From assembly GCF_047634455.1 (NCBI RefSeq), contig NZ_JBLIAI010000102.1:1-5276 (forward strand): a stretch of DNA of 5,276 nt, read 5' to 3'. The DNA comes from Maritalea sp047634455. GTDB lineage: Bacteria; Pseudomonadota; Alphaproteobacteria; Rhizobiales; Devosiaceae. This document shows positions 1 to 5,276 of the stretch, one piece after another. A program made the position numbers and the translations under genes. Position 1 is the first letter of the stretch. Every line of letters begins with the position of its first letter. The notes beneath the pieces were generated by a model that saw nothing but the letters and a program-made list of their open reading frames with translations, was not told where the DNA came from and searched no databases.

Positions 1-430
1 TATTAATATCAACGATCGAACGGCCGGGAATATTGTACAAAAACATTGGTAACTCGGTCGCGTTTGCAATCGCACAGAAATGCGCAAACAAGCCATCTTG
101 GCTTGGCTTATTGTAATATGGCGTGACGGAAAGGATTGCGTCGGCACCCACTTTTTGCGCAAATTTTGCAAAGCCGATGGCTTCTTGAGTAGAATTTGAC
201 CCAGCGCCGGCGATAACCGGCACCCGTTTGTTCGCAGTTTCGACACAGATTTCAATAACCCGCTCGTGCTCTGCATGACTGACGGTGGGGGATTCACCGG
301 TTGTGCCCACTGGCACCAACCCTTTGGTTCCCTCACTTATTTGCCAATCTACGAAACGGGAGAATGCAGATTCATCAACTGCGCCATCGCGAAATGGCGT
401 GATCAACGCTGTAATAGAACCACGAAACAT
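1..430 (-). CDS. dapA: 4-hydroxy-tetrahydrodipicolinate synthase, N-terminal part (3' end beyond left edge)
   Basis: Condenses pyruvate with aspartate semialdehyde in the cytoplasm, the first committed step towards meso-diaminopimelate and lysine. The reverse strand from an ATG at 430 gives 143 residues with no stop before the left edge. The start MFRGSITALITPF matches the usual DapA N-terminus. The pyruvate-binding GTTGES motif lies at residues 42-47 (T43, T44), the PYYNKP loop at 104-109 (active-site Y106), and YNIPGR at 132-137 (Y132, R137). Numbering runs one behind E. coli DapA, so the Schiff-base lysine is expected near residue 160, just outside the window. Half of the TIM barrel is therefore missing only because of the window edge; nothing suggests a broken gene. 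A Shine-Dalgarno stretch precedes the ATG. Divergent from the lytic transglycosylase gene. Identification is firm, although dihydrodipicolinate-synthase-like aldolases share the fold; the seen active-site residues favour true DapA. Confidence 0.96.
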   Translation of the reverse strand, partial: MFRGSITALITPFRDGAVDESAFSRFVDWQISEGTKGLVPVGTTGESPTVSHAEHERVIEICVETANKRVPVIAGAGSNSTQEAIGFAKFAQKVGADAILSVTPYYNKPSQDGLFAHFCAIANATELPMFLYNIPGRSIVDIN

Positions 431-435
431 CGTCG

Positions 436-443
436 CTTCCCTT
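436..443 (-). promoter_or_regulatory. ribosome binding site of dapA
   Basis: On the reverse strand AAGGGAAG ends 5 nt before the ATG at 430. It is purine-rich and within normal Shine-Dalgarno distance, which supports that start. Confidence 0.6.
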
Positions 444-468
444 CTTACTCAAATCAATACGCACTGTT

Positions 469-482
469 GACAACATGTTGTC
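469..482. promoter_or_regulatory. perfect 14-bp palindrome, candidate operator
   Basis: GACAACATGTTGTC reads identically on both strands. It lies 38 nt upstream of the dapA ATG and overlaps the only good TTGACA hexamer of the divergent region. Such dyads are typical sites for dimeric helix-turn-helix regulators. The regulator is unknown, and a chance palindrome is possible. Confidence 0.4.
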
Positions 483-701
483 GCCAAAAGGTCAAATAAT
501 TTCCGCAATTTGAACCTGAATACGTCGAAGTTGTAGAACATAATGGCAGATGACTATGGCCGCAAGCTGACAAGAGTGAATTTAGGTCGATTTTGAACGC
601 GCTCTAAACCGATCATTCACCTTAATGAATTATGTTCAAACCTTGGTTGTGCAACGGGGGCTGCGTAACCTTTGTTTTGCGTACACATAATGGATCTTAA
701 A

Positions 702-2738
702 ATGCCAACATACTGCCCACGTCTCCCAAAGAGTTTTATACGTACAGCGACTGCGCTCACTTGTGCTGTTGGGCTTTATTATCCCAACATTGCTTATGGA
801 CAGCAAGAAATTGACCCAACGGTAACCAGCTCCATTGGTGGTTCGGACCAGTCAACAAACTCAAAAGGTAGCCAACGATTTCAAAATGCCCTCGCAGCCC
901 TTAAAAAAGGCGATTATGTCGCGGCATATGGTGCCGCGCGGGGAATAGATGATAATGTTGAGCGCCGTGCAATCCAGTGGGCATCAATCTACTTTGGCAA
1001 CGGCAAAATCGACTATGGCTCTGTGCTGCGCTTTCAAGCTGATGCACCACATTTTGCGACTGCAAAGACATACACAAATAGGGTTGAACAGGCGCTCACC
1101 GTCGCAACAGCAGATAGCAAAACCACCATCGACCTTTTAGGCGGTGCGATGCCGCAAACCTTGGATGCCCAAATCGCTTTGGCTGACGCTTATGTGATTG
1201 ATGGCCAGACCGAACGTGCAGGTCGGATCATCAAATTCATTTGGACCAGTAACTTTTTAACGCAAGAGACAGAAGCCGATTTGCTGAAGCGATATTGGCG
1301 ACAATTAACGCGTGAAGACCATTGGACGCGCACGGTTCTGCTTTTGATGAACGATCGCGCCAGCGGCGCCGAGCGGATTATGGATCGCCTATCTCCTGCG
1401 CAACGCAGTTTGGTTGTGGCGCGCATTGCCGTCTCTCGTAAGCAAAAAGACGCAGCAACATTGTTGAATCGTGTCGATCCGAGCTTGCGCAATCACCCAT
1501 TATTCTATTTCTCAAATGCCCAACGGTTAAGCGACAATGGCGCTATCAGCGCTGCGGTCAACGAACTCAACAAGGCAACGGGAACCCTGCCCCAACCGCA
1601 TTTGTGGTGGTACGAACGGCGGACATTGGCGCGTAAATTGTTAGAAGTGGGCAAACCCTCAACCGCATATCAGGCAGCGGCCGGATTTACGAGCGGTCCA
1701 TCGGGTCGCTTGGTTGACGCTGACTTCCATGCGGGCTGGATTGCGCTTGAGTTTTTGGGAAACGCAGCAGTTGCTGCGCAACATTTCGAGAGAATGGCCA
1801 GCAATTCGACCTTGGCCTCGAGTACGTCAAAGTCACAATACTGGCTTGGCCGGGCATACACAAAACTAGGCAACCGTGAAAAAGCGGCAGAACATTTCCG
1901 ACAAGCTGCAAAATTCAGCCAATATTACTATGGTCAACTTGCAATGGTCAGGTTGGGCGAAAAGACAGTATCGTTGCGTGGACTGCCAAGCTGGCAGCAA
2001 AGTGAGGCGGTGTTCAATCAACGCGAAATCGTAAAAGCAGTCCGGCTTTTTGAAAATAACGCCGCATTTGAATATGCACGCCCTTTAACGATACGCTTGA
2101 TTTATCAGGTAAAAGACGCTGGCGAAATGTTGCTAACGGCTAGGTTGGCACAGGACATCGAGGCCCACGATTTGGCCATTCAAATGTCTGACGTTGCGAA
2201 CAGTCGCGGTGTCGGCTTGGATTTGTTTGCTTTCCCAAAAGATGGACTGCCACGCACAAGGCTAGCCGATGTTGACAATGCGGCCGTATATGCGGTCGCT
2301 CGGCAGGAAAGCAGGTTCAATCGCTCCGCCACCAGCTATGCCGGCGCGCGTGGGCTGATGCAGTTAATGCCAGGCACCGCAAAAGAAACCGCAGGAAAAC
2401 TTGGCATTTCCTACTCGTCGTCAAAATTGACGAGTGACCCAGCGTACAATGCCCTTTTGGGCTCCACATATCTCAAAGCACAACTGGAGAGATATGATGG
2501 GTCGTTGGTTTTAGCAGCAGCGGCCTACAATGCTGGCGCGGGAAACGTGAACAAGTGGCTTAAAGCCTACGGCGACCCCCGTTTAGCCGGTGTTGATCCT
2601 GTGGTATGGATTGAACTGATCCCGTTCACTGAAACCAGAGGTTATGTGCAAAACGTTTTGGCCAATTACCAGATATATAAGCTGCGGCTGGGCGACAATC
2701 GCTTGCAAATGGCGAAGTTCTTACGAACAATTAAATAA
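702..2738 (+). CDS. slt: soluble lytic murein transglycosylase, Slt70-like, GH23
   Basis: Periplasmic enzyme that cleaves the MurNAc-GlcNAc bond of peptidoglycan to give 1,6-anhydro-muropeptides. The 678-residue product starts with a Sec signal peptide: basic residues R7, K10 and R14, a hydrophobic stretch at about 15-33, and a likely signal peptidase I site after AYG (A31-Y32-G33). Residues about 50-500 are helical with TPR-like repeats, as in the U-shaped superhelix of Slt70; examples are the WWYERR segment at 302 and YWLGRAYTKLG at 380. The SLT domain covers about 515-660, with the catalytic glutamate E536 in ARQES, GLMQLMP at 551-557, AAYNAG around 607-612 and the IPFTETRGY motif at 640-648. 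All key motifs are intact. The length is slightly above E. coli Slt. I chose ATG 702, with GGA 7 nt upstream; ATG 690 and TTG 672 are in frame but lack a well-placed Shine-Dalgarno and would only lengthen the signal n-region. Probably cotranscribed with the hydrolase downstream. Confidence 0.93.
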   Translation: MPTYCPRLPKSFIRTATALTCAVGLYYPNIAYGQQEIDPTVTSSIGGSDQSTNSKGSQRFQNALAALKKGDYVAAYGAARGIDDNVERRAIQWASIYFGNGKIDYGSVLRFQADAPHFATAKTYTNRVEQALTVATADSKTTIDLLGGAMPQTLDAQIALADAYVIDGQTERAGRIIKFIWTSNFLTQETEADLLKRYWRQLTREDHWTRTVLLLMNDRASGAERIMDRLSPAQRSLVVARIAVSRKQKDAATLLNRVDPSLRNHPLFYFSNAQRLSDNGAISAAVNELNKATGTLPQPHLWWYERRTLARKLLEVGKPSTAYQAAAGFTSGPSGRLVDADFHAGWIALEFLGNAAVAAQHFERMASNSTLASSTSKSQYWLGRAYTKLGNREKAAEHFRQAAKFSQYYYGQLAMVRLGEKTVSLRGLPSWQQSEAVFNQREIVKAVRLFENNAAFEYARPLTIRLIYQVKDAGEMLLTARLAQDIEAHDLAIQMSDVANSRGVGLDLFAFPKDGLPRTRLADVDNAAVYAVARQESRFNRSATSYAGARGLMQLMPGTAKETAGKLGISYSSSKLTSDPAYNALLGSTYLKAQLERYDGSLVLAAAAYNAGAGNVNKWLKAYGDPRLAGVDPVVWIELIPFTETRGYVQNVLANYQIYKLRLGDNRLQMAKFLRTIK

Positions 2739-2798
2739 CCTGTTGTGAAGCGGCGCGCAGCTATTCACCCGGCAACATACTTGGTATAGCGAAATAGT

Positions 2799-3725
2799 AT
2801 GGACCTTGCATTATCAGTACGACAAGAGCGCACCACGGCGCGCCTGATCAGCGTCCGAAGTGGCGCGCGCCAAATCGCTGTGCGACTATGCGGCGATTTT
2901 GATGACGCCTTGAAAGTGCCAATTATCTGCATTTCTGGCTATCAGCGGAATATGAGTGATTTTTTTGCCTTTGCGGATAAATTTTCCGAGTTCTCAGAAA
3001 AAAATTGGCCCATCTTGCGTGTCGATCTTTTGGGCAGAGGGCTAGCATCGCACGCCCTTAAAACTGAAGACTATTCAACCCTTGATGACGCATCAGACAT
3101 GGTGGAAATGTGCCGGGCGCTGGGTATACATAAAGCAATTTGGTTTGGGCAGTCACACGGCGGACAGGTGATCATGGCGCTTGGTGCGAAGGTGCCGACA
3201 TTGATTGGTGCAGCGATTCTGTGCGATACGGGCGCATTAATCAGCGCGCAAGGACTGGTTCGGTTGCGCAACAATCTAAAGTTTTTAGCAAAAGTGCGAA
3301 AGCAAGAAGACGCAATGCAAGCCATTCGGCAAATTCTAAGTGCTGATTATCCGTCGTTGGGCACCGGCAAACTTGATAGCATTGGCGGCAGAACGCACCA
3401 ATGGAATAAAAGGCGGAAACACTTGGAGCCGCAATTTGACTGGCGGTTGTTGGAACGGTTAGACGCATTTGACAATGACGATGTCCTAAATTCCAATTGG
3501 GAGATGTTTGACAGCCTCAACCAAGTACCCCTGCTCATGATGCGCACCCAAAACACAGACCTGTTGCGCGCTGACGTCTATCAACGCATGCTGACACGCA
3601 GGCCCGATGCGATCTCGCTGGAGATTGTGGGCGAAGGCTCGCCAGCCTTGCTCGAGAATGCAGAGGAAATGGGCGCAATCGCTGAGTTCATTATGCATTC
3701 AAATAAGGGCATCATAAAAGCATAG
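2799..3725 (+). CDS. alpha/beta hydrolase fold protein with atypical catalytic triad
   Basis: A 308-residue cytoplasmic protein (no signal peptide or membrane span) of the AB-hydrolase superfamily; substrate unknown. Visible fold markers are an oxyanion-loop strand, ICISGYQRN, at 43-51; the strand and turn LRVDLLGRG at 73-81; the nucleophile elbow GQSHGG at 117-122 with S119; a lid region at about 140-240 rich in Arg, Lys and Leu; and the acid strand with D254 in QNTD. The C-terminal segment that usually reads G-x-G-H-A-P-x-L here reads GEGSPALLE (residues 278-286), so the catalytic histidine position is S281. No other histidine lies near it. The gene is otherwise intact. It begins 60 nt after slt with no terminator hairpin between, so one transcript is likely. 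The ATG at 2799 has only a weak ribosome binding site, but the next Met (52) would remove the first strands. It may be a degenerate or non-hydrolytic family member. Confidence 0.85.
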   Translation: MDLALSVRQERTTARLISVRSGARQIAVRLCGDFDDALKVPIICISGYQRNMSDFFAFADKFSEFSEKNWPILRVDLLGRGLASHALKTEDYSTLDDASDMVEMCRALGIHKAIWFGQSHGGQVIMALGAKVPTLIGAAILCDTGALISAQGLVRLRNNLKFLAKVRKQEDAMQAIRQILSADYPSLGTGKLDSIGGRTHQWNKRRKHLEPQFDWRLLERLDAFDNDDVLNSNWEMFDSLNQVPLLMMRTQNTDLLRADVYQRMLTRRPDAISLEIVGEGSPALLENAEEMGAIAEFIMHSNKGIIKA

Positions 3726-3756
3726 AGGCCGAAAACAAACCTGCTCCCGGCCTCTA
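3723..3756. terminator. hairpin after the hydrolase gene, candidate terminator
   Basis: TAGAGGCCG (3723-3731) and CGGCCTCTA (3748-3756) form a perfect 9-bp stem around a 16-nt loop. The stem starts with the TAG stop codon of the hydrolase gene. No U-tract follows on the plus strand. On the minus strand a short TTTTA lies about 5 nt past the stem, so it may work better against transcripts arriving from the right. The position between convergent genes fits a terminator. Confidence 0.5.
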
Positions 3757-3780
3757 ACATTAAAAGGAATTGTGCTTCTA

Positions 3781-3798
3781 CTAGGGTCTGGCCCCTAG
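3781..3798. terminator. hairpin at the 3' end of the helix-hairpin-helix gene, candidate terminator
   Basis: CTAGGG (3781-3786) and CCCTAG (3793-3798) pair as a 6-bp stem with a 6-nt loop. The TAG stop codon of the minus-strand gene (3795-3797) lies inside the stem. There is no immediate T-run on the minus strand; CCTTTTAATG comes about 15 nt later. It could act as a weak terminator or an mRNA 3'-end stabiliser. Confidence 0.35.
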
Positions 3799-4427
3799 CT
3801 TCCTTTGGACAAAGTTTTCGCTTGGGCGATCCACTTTTCGCGGTCAATGCGCCCCTTGAACGACAATTCTTCATCGACCCACTTCACTTCCTTGCGGCTC
3901 CAGGCCGCAATCTGGTCGTAGTGGTAGATTCCCATATCGTTGAGAGTTCCCTCAATCTTTGGCCCCACACCTTTGATGTTCTTCAGATTATCTTTTGCGC
4001 CGCCTCTGGGTGCTGACAATACCTCTGGCTTGCCATCGGGAGCCCCGGCAGTCTTGCTGGTCGTTGACTTCTTAGGTGCAGCTTTAGCCGCAGGCTTTAC
4101 TGCCTTCTTAGCCGATGTTGCCTTTGCCGTCGTCGTTTTAGCAGCCGCCACAGGTTTGGCTGCTGGTTTTTTCGCCGGAGTTTTTGCTGAACCCGAATCC
4201 CCTTTGGCCGGTGCCGGTTCGTCTTTTTTGACCGCAGAGGTTGCCGCTGATGCGGCCGCAGAAGTGGCCGTTGTCGAACTTTGAGTGTCGTTGCTTGACG
4301 TTGCCGAAATTGTTGAAGCGGGTGTTCCACCGCTTATTATCCGGCGTAAAAAATAGCCTATGAGACAACCAATTAGAAACGCAGCTAGCATTAGCAGCGC
4401 AATTTCAATCAGATGTGGTGTATTCAT
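3795..4427 (-). CDS. membrane-anchored helix-hairpin-helix protein with histone-H1-like linker
   Basis: 210 residues in three parts. Residues about 6-27 form one hydrophobic span with a G20xxxG24 motif, followed by R28 R29; by the positive-inside rule the bulk of the protein lies in the cytoplasm. Residues about 33-145 are low-complexity Ala/Lys/Pro/Thr/Ser, with the basic AKK, AAKP and PKK repeats (about 65-130) resembling histone H1 tails. Residues 146-206 form a helix-hairpin-helix module, with NIKGVGPKIEG at 150-160, then GIYHYDQIAAW, WVDEEL and FKGRIDREKW. This module is of the COG3743/DUF4332-like kind also seen at the C-terminus of alphaproteobacterial NuoE and L21 proteins. HHH folds often bind nucleic acid, but a nuclease activity cannot be read here. 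The start at 4427 has a strong Shine-Dalgarno. It is the last gene of a three-gene unit, 27 nt after a small membrane protein gene, and converges on the hydrolase gene. Confidence 0.88.
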   Translation of the reverse strand: MNTPHLIEIALLMLAAFLIGCLIGYFLRRIISGGTPASTISATSSNDTQSSTTATSAAASAATSAVKKDEPAPAKGDSGSAKTPAKKPAAKPVAAAKTTTAKATSAKKAVKPAAKAAPKKSTTSKTAGAPDGKPEVLSAPRGGAKDNLKNIKGVGPKIEGTLNDMGIYHYDQIAAWSRKEVKWVDEELSFKGRIDREKWIAQAKTLSKGS

Positions 4428-4432
4428 TCCAA

Positions 4433-4440
4433 TTCCCCTT
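4433..4440 (-). promoter_or_regulatory. ribosome binding site of the helix-hairpin-helix gene
   Basis: Reverse-strand AAGGGGAA lies 5 nt before the ATG at 4427. It fixes the start and shows independent translation initiation downstream of the small ORF. Confidence 0.65.
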
Positions 4441-4454
4441 TGACGAATCTGCGC

Positions 4455-4571
4455 CTATTTTTGGTTTTCGCTAGCGTAGCTCATCCATCCGGTGAGGATG
4501 CCAATAACCAAAGCAATGGTCAAATAGAGCCAATATTGCGAAATTAGAAATCCGATGGTTTCAAAAAACAT
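4455..4571 (-). CDS. 38-residue single-span membrane protein (small ORF)
   Basis: A complete short ORF: ATG at 4571, TAG at 4455-4457. The product starts MFFETIGFLISQYW, has a hydrophobic helix at about residues 6-30 containing IGILTG (G24xxxG28), and ends in a short polar tail SYASENQK. I do not recognise it as a named family. Support for a real gene is a strong GGAGGG ribosome site at proper distance, the fill of an otherwise empty 170-bp gap between two operon genes, spacings of 26 nt upstream and 27 nt downstream, and a clear membrane-helix composition. Its IGxLxG segment resembles the anchor of the helix-hairpin-helix protein encoded next. Likely an inner-membrane partner of its neighbours; function unknown. 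It is too short for many gene callers and may be unannotated in relatives. Confidence 0.75.
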   Translation of the reverse strand: MFFETIGFLISQYWLYLTIALVIGILTGWMSYASENQK

Positions 4572-4576
4572 TACAT

Positions 4577-4582
4577 CCCTCC
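4577..4582 (-). promoter_or_regulatory. ribosome binding site of the 38-residue membrane protein
   Basis: Reverse-strand GGAGGG ends 5 nt before the ATG at 4571. An earlier ATG at 4576-4574 directly abuts the site and is followed at once by TAA, so the ATG at 4571 is the usable start. Confidence 0.7.
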
Positions 4583-4597
4583 AGTTGTGAGCAAACC

Positions 4598-5276
4598 CTA
4601 CTCCAGTGCATTACGTACTGCAATCACTATGCGGCGGTTTTGGCGTTTACCATCAATCGTGTCGTTCGATGCAATGGGCAGTGTTTCGCCATATCCCACA
4701 ACATACAATTTTGTTGCATCAGCACCATACTCTAGGAGCTGATCGACAACACGTTCAGCGCGCAGCACAGATAGGGTAAGATTTGCGTCGGCAGGTCCAT
4801 CGGCGTCTGTGTGTCCTTCAACCTCCACAATCGCATCTGGGCACTGCTTCAATTGGGCGGCAATATCTGCCAAAACCTGTTTTGACGATGCGTTCAGATC
4901 AGTGCTGCCGCTTTGAAACACGATCGTGTTTTGTTGCAACAAAACCCCAATTGCTTCCGCGCAAATTACCCACCCAGGCGGCGTTGTTACGTCCATTTGC
5001 CATTGATCCAGCGACAGACCAAGGGCTGCGAATGCACGCTCGCGAGACACAAGGTCCTTCGCGCTTCCTGATATTGACCAGCGCCCCTCGCTTAGAGAAA
5101 CTGACCCTTGCGTCAGATACTCAAGCGCTTGCAGGCCGGCAAAAGCTGAAGCGACAAATCGATCCGGAGCGCCATCTTGCACGACTAAGTTTGGCGTATC
5201 TGTCAGACCACTTGCGAGTTGCAGACCATAGCGAACTCCAGCATTTGGCACGTTGCCCGTCATTTGGACACCCTGA
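4598..5276 (-). CDS. OmpA-family peptidoglycan-binding protein, C-terminal part (5' end beyond right edge)
   Basis: The last 225 codons of a longer gene. Residues are counted here from the Met codon at 5263. That Met is probably internal: the frame stays open to the window edge, and it sits inside a strand (VQMTGNVP) of a repeat. Residues about 1-95 look like BON-type repeats, with two SG/TG-containing strands (MTGNVP, then WSISGSAKD at 62-70). Residues about 110-216 are the OmpA C-terminal domain, with NTIVFQSGS, GHTDADG at 150-156, LRAERV and the closing NRRI at 209-212. D153 and R168, 15 residues apart, match the pair that holds the meso-diaminopimelate carboxylates in OmpA domains. C101 and C141 probably form a disulfide, which fits a periplasmic site. 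No beta-barrel is visible, so it is more likely a periplasmic or anchored wall-binding protein than a porin. First visible gene of the minus-strand operon; its stop is 26 nt before the small membrane protein start. Confidence 0.9.
   Translation of the reverse strand, partial: QGVQMTGNVPNAGVRYGLQLASGLTDTPNLVVQDGAPDRFVASAFAGLQALEYLTQGSVSLSEGRWSISGSAKDLVSRERAFAALGLSLDQWQMDVTTPPGWVICAEAIGVLLQQNTIVFQSGSTDLNASSKQVLADIAAQLKQCPDAIVEVEGHTDADGPADANLTLSVLRAERVVDQLLEYGADATKLYVVGYGETLPIASNDTIDGKRQNRRIVIAVRNALE

Larger units (their letters stand above)
431..701. other. divergent dapA/slt intergenic region
   Basis: About 270 bp between the dapA start and the chosen slt start, with no convincing gene on either strand. 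It must hold the promoters of both genes, but I cannot assign clear -35/-10 pairs. A TTGACA at 467-472 on the plus strand has only poor -10 partners (an AATAAT at 495-500 is 22 nt away, too far). Other contents are a perfect palindrome at 469-482, a short ATTCA-N6-TGAAT inverted repeat at 615-630, and the pair GAACATAAT (536-544) / ATTATGTTC (629-637). I see no lysine-riboswitch-like structure ahead of dapA. Confidence 0.6.

Noticed and set aside
266..499. Plus-strand ORF of 77 codons over the dapA start
   Set aside because: It is antisense to dapA, whose protein sequence is unmistakable, and its own translation has no recognisable composition or domain.
467..500. Sigma-70 promoter TTGACA / AATAAT
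   Set aside because: The hexamers are 22 nt apart, outside normal spacing, and no better -10 was found.
753..767. Possible lipoprotein signal (ALTC) in the transglycosylase
   Set aside because: The residues before the cysteine do not fit a lipobox (Thr at -1, Leu at -2), and a signal peptidase I site AYG follows later.
3071..3698. Several minus-strand ORFs inside the alpha/beta hydrolase gene
   Set aside because: They lie antisense to a gene with clear fold motifs and show no domain, ribosome site or consistent composition.
3940..4284. Plus-strand ORF of 114 codons with a hydrophobic Ala/Val-rich product
   Set aside because: It is the mirror of the Lys/Ala-rich linker of the minus-strand HHH gene; GC-rich repeats of Ala and Lys codons give such open antisense frames. 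No ribosome site is evident.
4574..4582. Start-stop element ATG-TAA before the small membrane protein
   Set aside because: The first ATG directly abuts the GGAGGG site, too close for initiation; the overlapping ATG at 4571 explains the ribosome site.
5261..5263. ATG as the start of the OmpA-family gene
   Set aside because: The frame is open to the window edge, and the Met falls inside a repeat strand (VQMTGNVP) typical of the middle of this protein family, so the gene most likely begins beyond the window.

Overview
The window looks like chromosomal DNA of an alphaproteobacterium with moderate base composition (about half G+C by eye). The proteins point this way: a DapA with a PGR loop, an Slt-type lytic transglycosylase divergent from dapA, and a C-terminal helix-hairpin-helix module of the type found as an extension on alphaproteobacterial NuoE and L21 proteins. 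The dapA/slt neighbourhood suggests Hyphomicrobiales (Rhizobiales) or relatives, but genus cannot be read from this window. I see no tRNA, rRNA, CRISPR array, insertion sequence or phage gene.

Layout: (1) 1-430, minus: the N-terminal half of dapA, cut by the left edge. (2) 431-701: a divergent intergenic region of about 270 bp holding a perfect 14-bp palindrome near dapA. (3) 702-2738, plus: a periplasmic soluble lytic transglycosylase with signal peptide, helical N-terminal superhelix and C-terminal GH23 domain. (4) 2799-3725, plus: an alpha/beta hydrolase, probably cotranscribed with slt, whose catalytic histidine position reads serine. (5) 3726-3794: a convergent gap flanked by two hairpins, each including the stop codon of the gene next to it. 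(6) 3795-5276, minus: a tight three-gene unit read from right to left. It holds an OmpA-family peptidoglycan-binding protein (5' end outside the window), a 38-residue single-span membrane protein (4455-4571), and a membrane-anchored protein with a histone-H1-like Lys/Ala/Pro linker and a C-terminal helix-hairpin-helix.

The shared theme is the cell envelope. DapA makes the precursor of lysine and meso-diaminopimelate, Slt cleaves the glycan strands of the sacculus, and the OmpA domain keeps the Asp/Arg pair that binds the diaminopimelate of peptidoglycan. The most unusual unit is the right-hand operon. Taken together (inference), its products would place a peptidoglycan binder in the periplasm, a small helix in the membrane, and a basic, possibly nucleic-acid-binding protein anchored to the inner membrane, so they could form a wall-membrane-nucleoid link.
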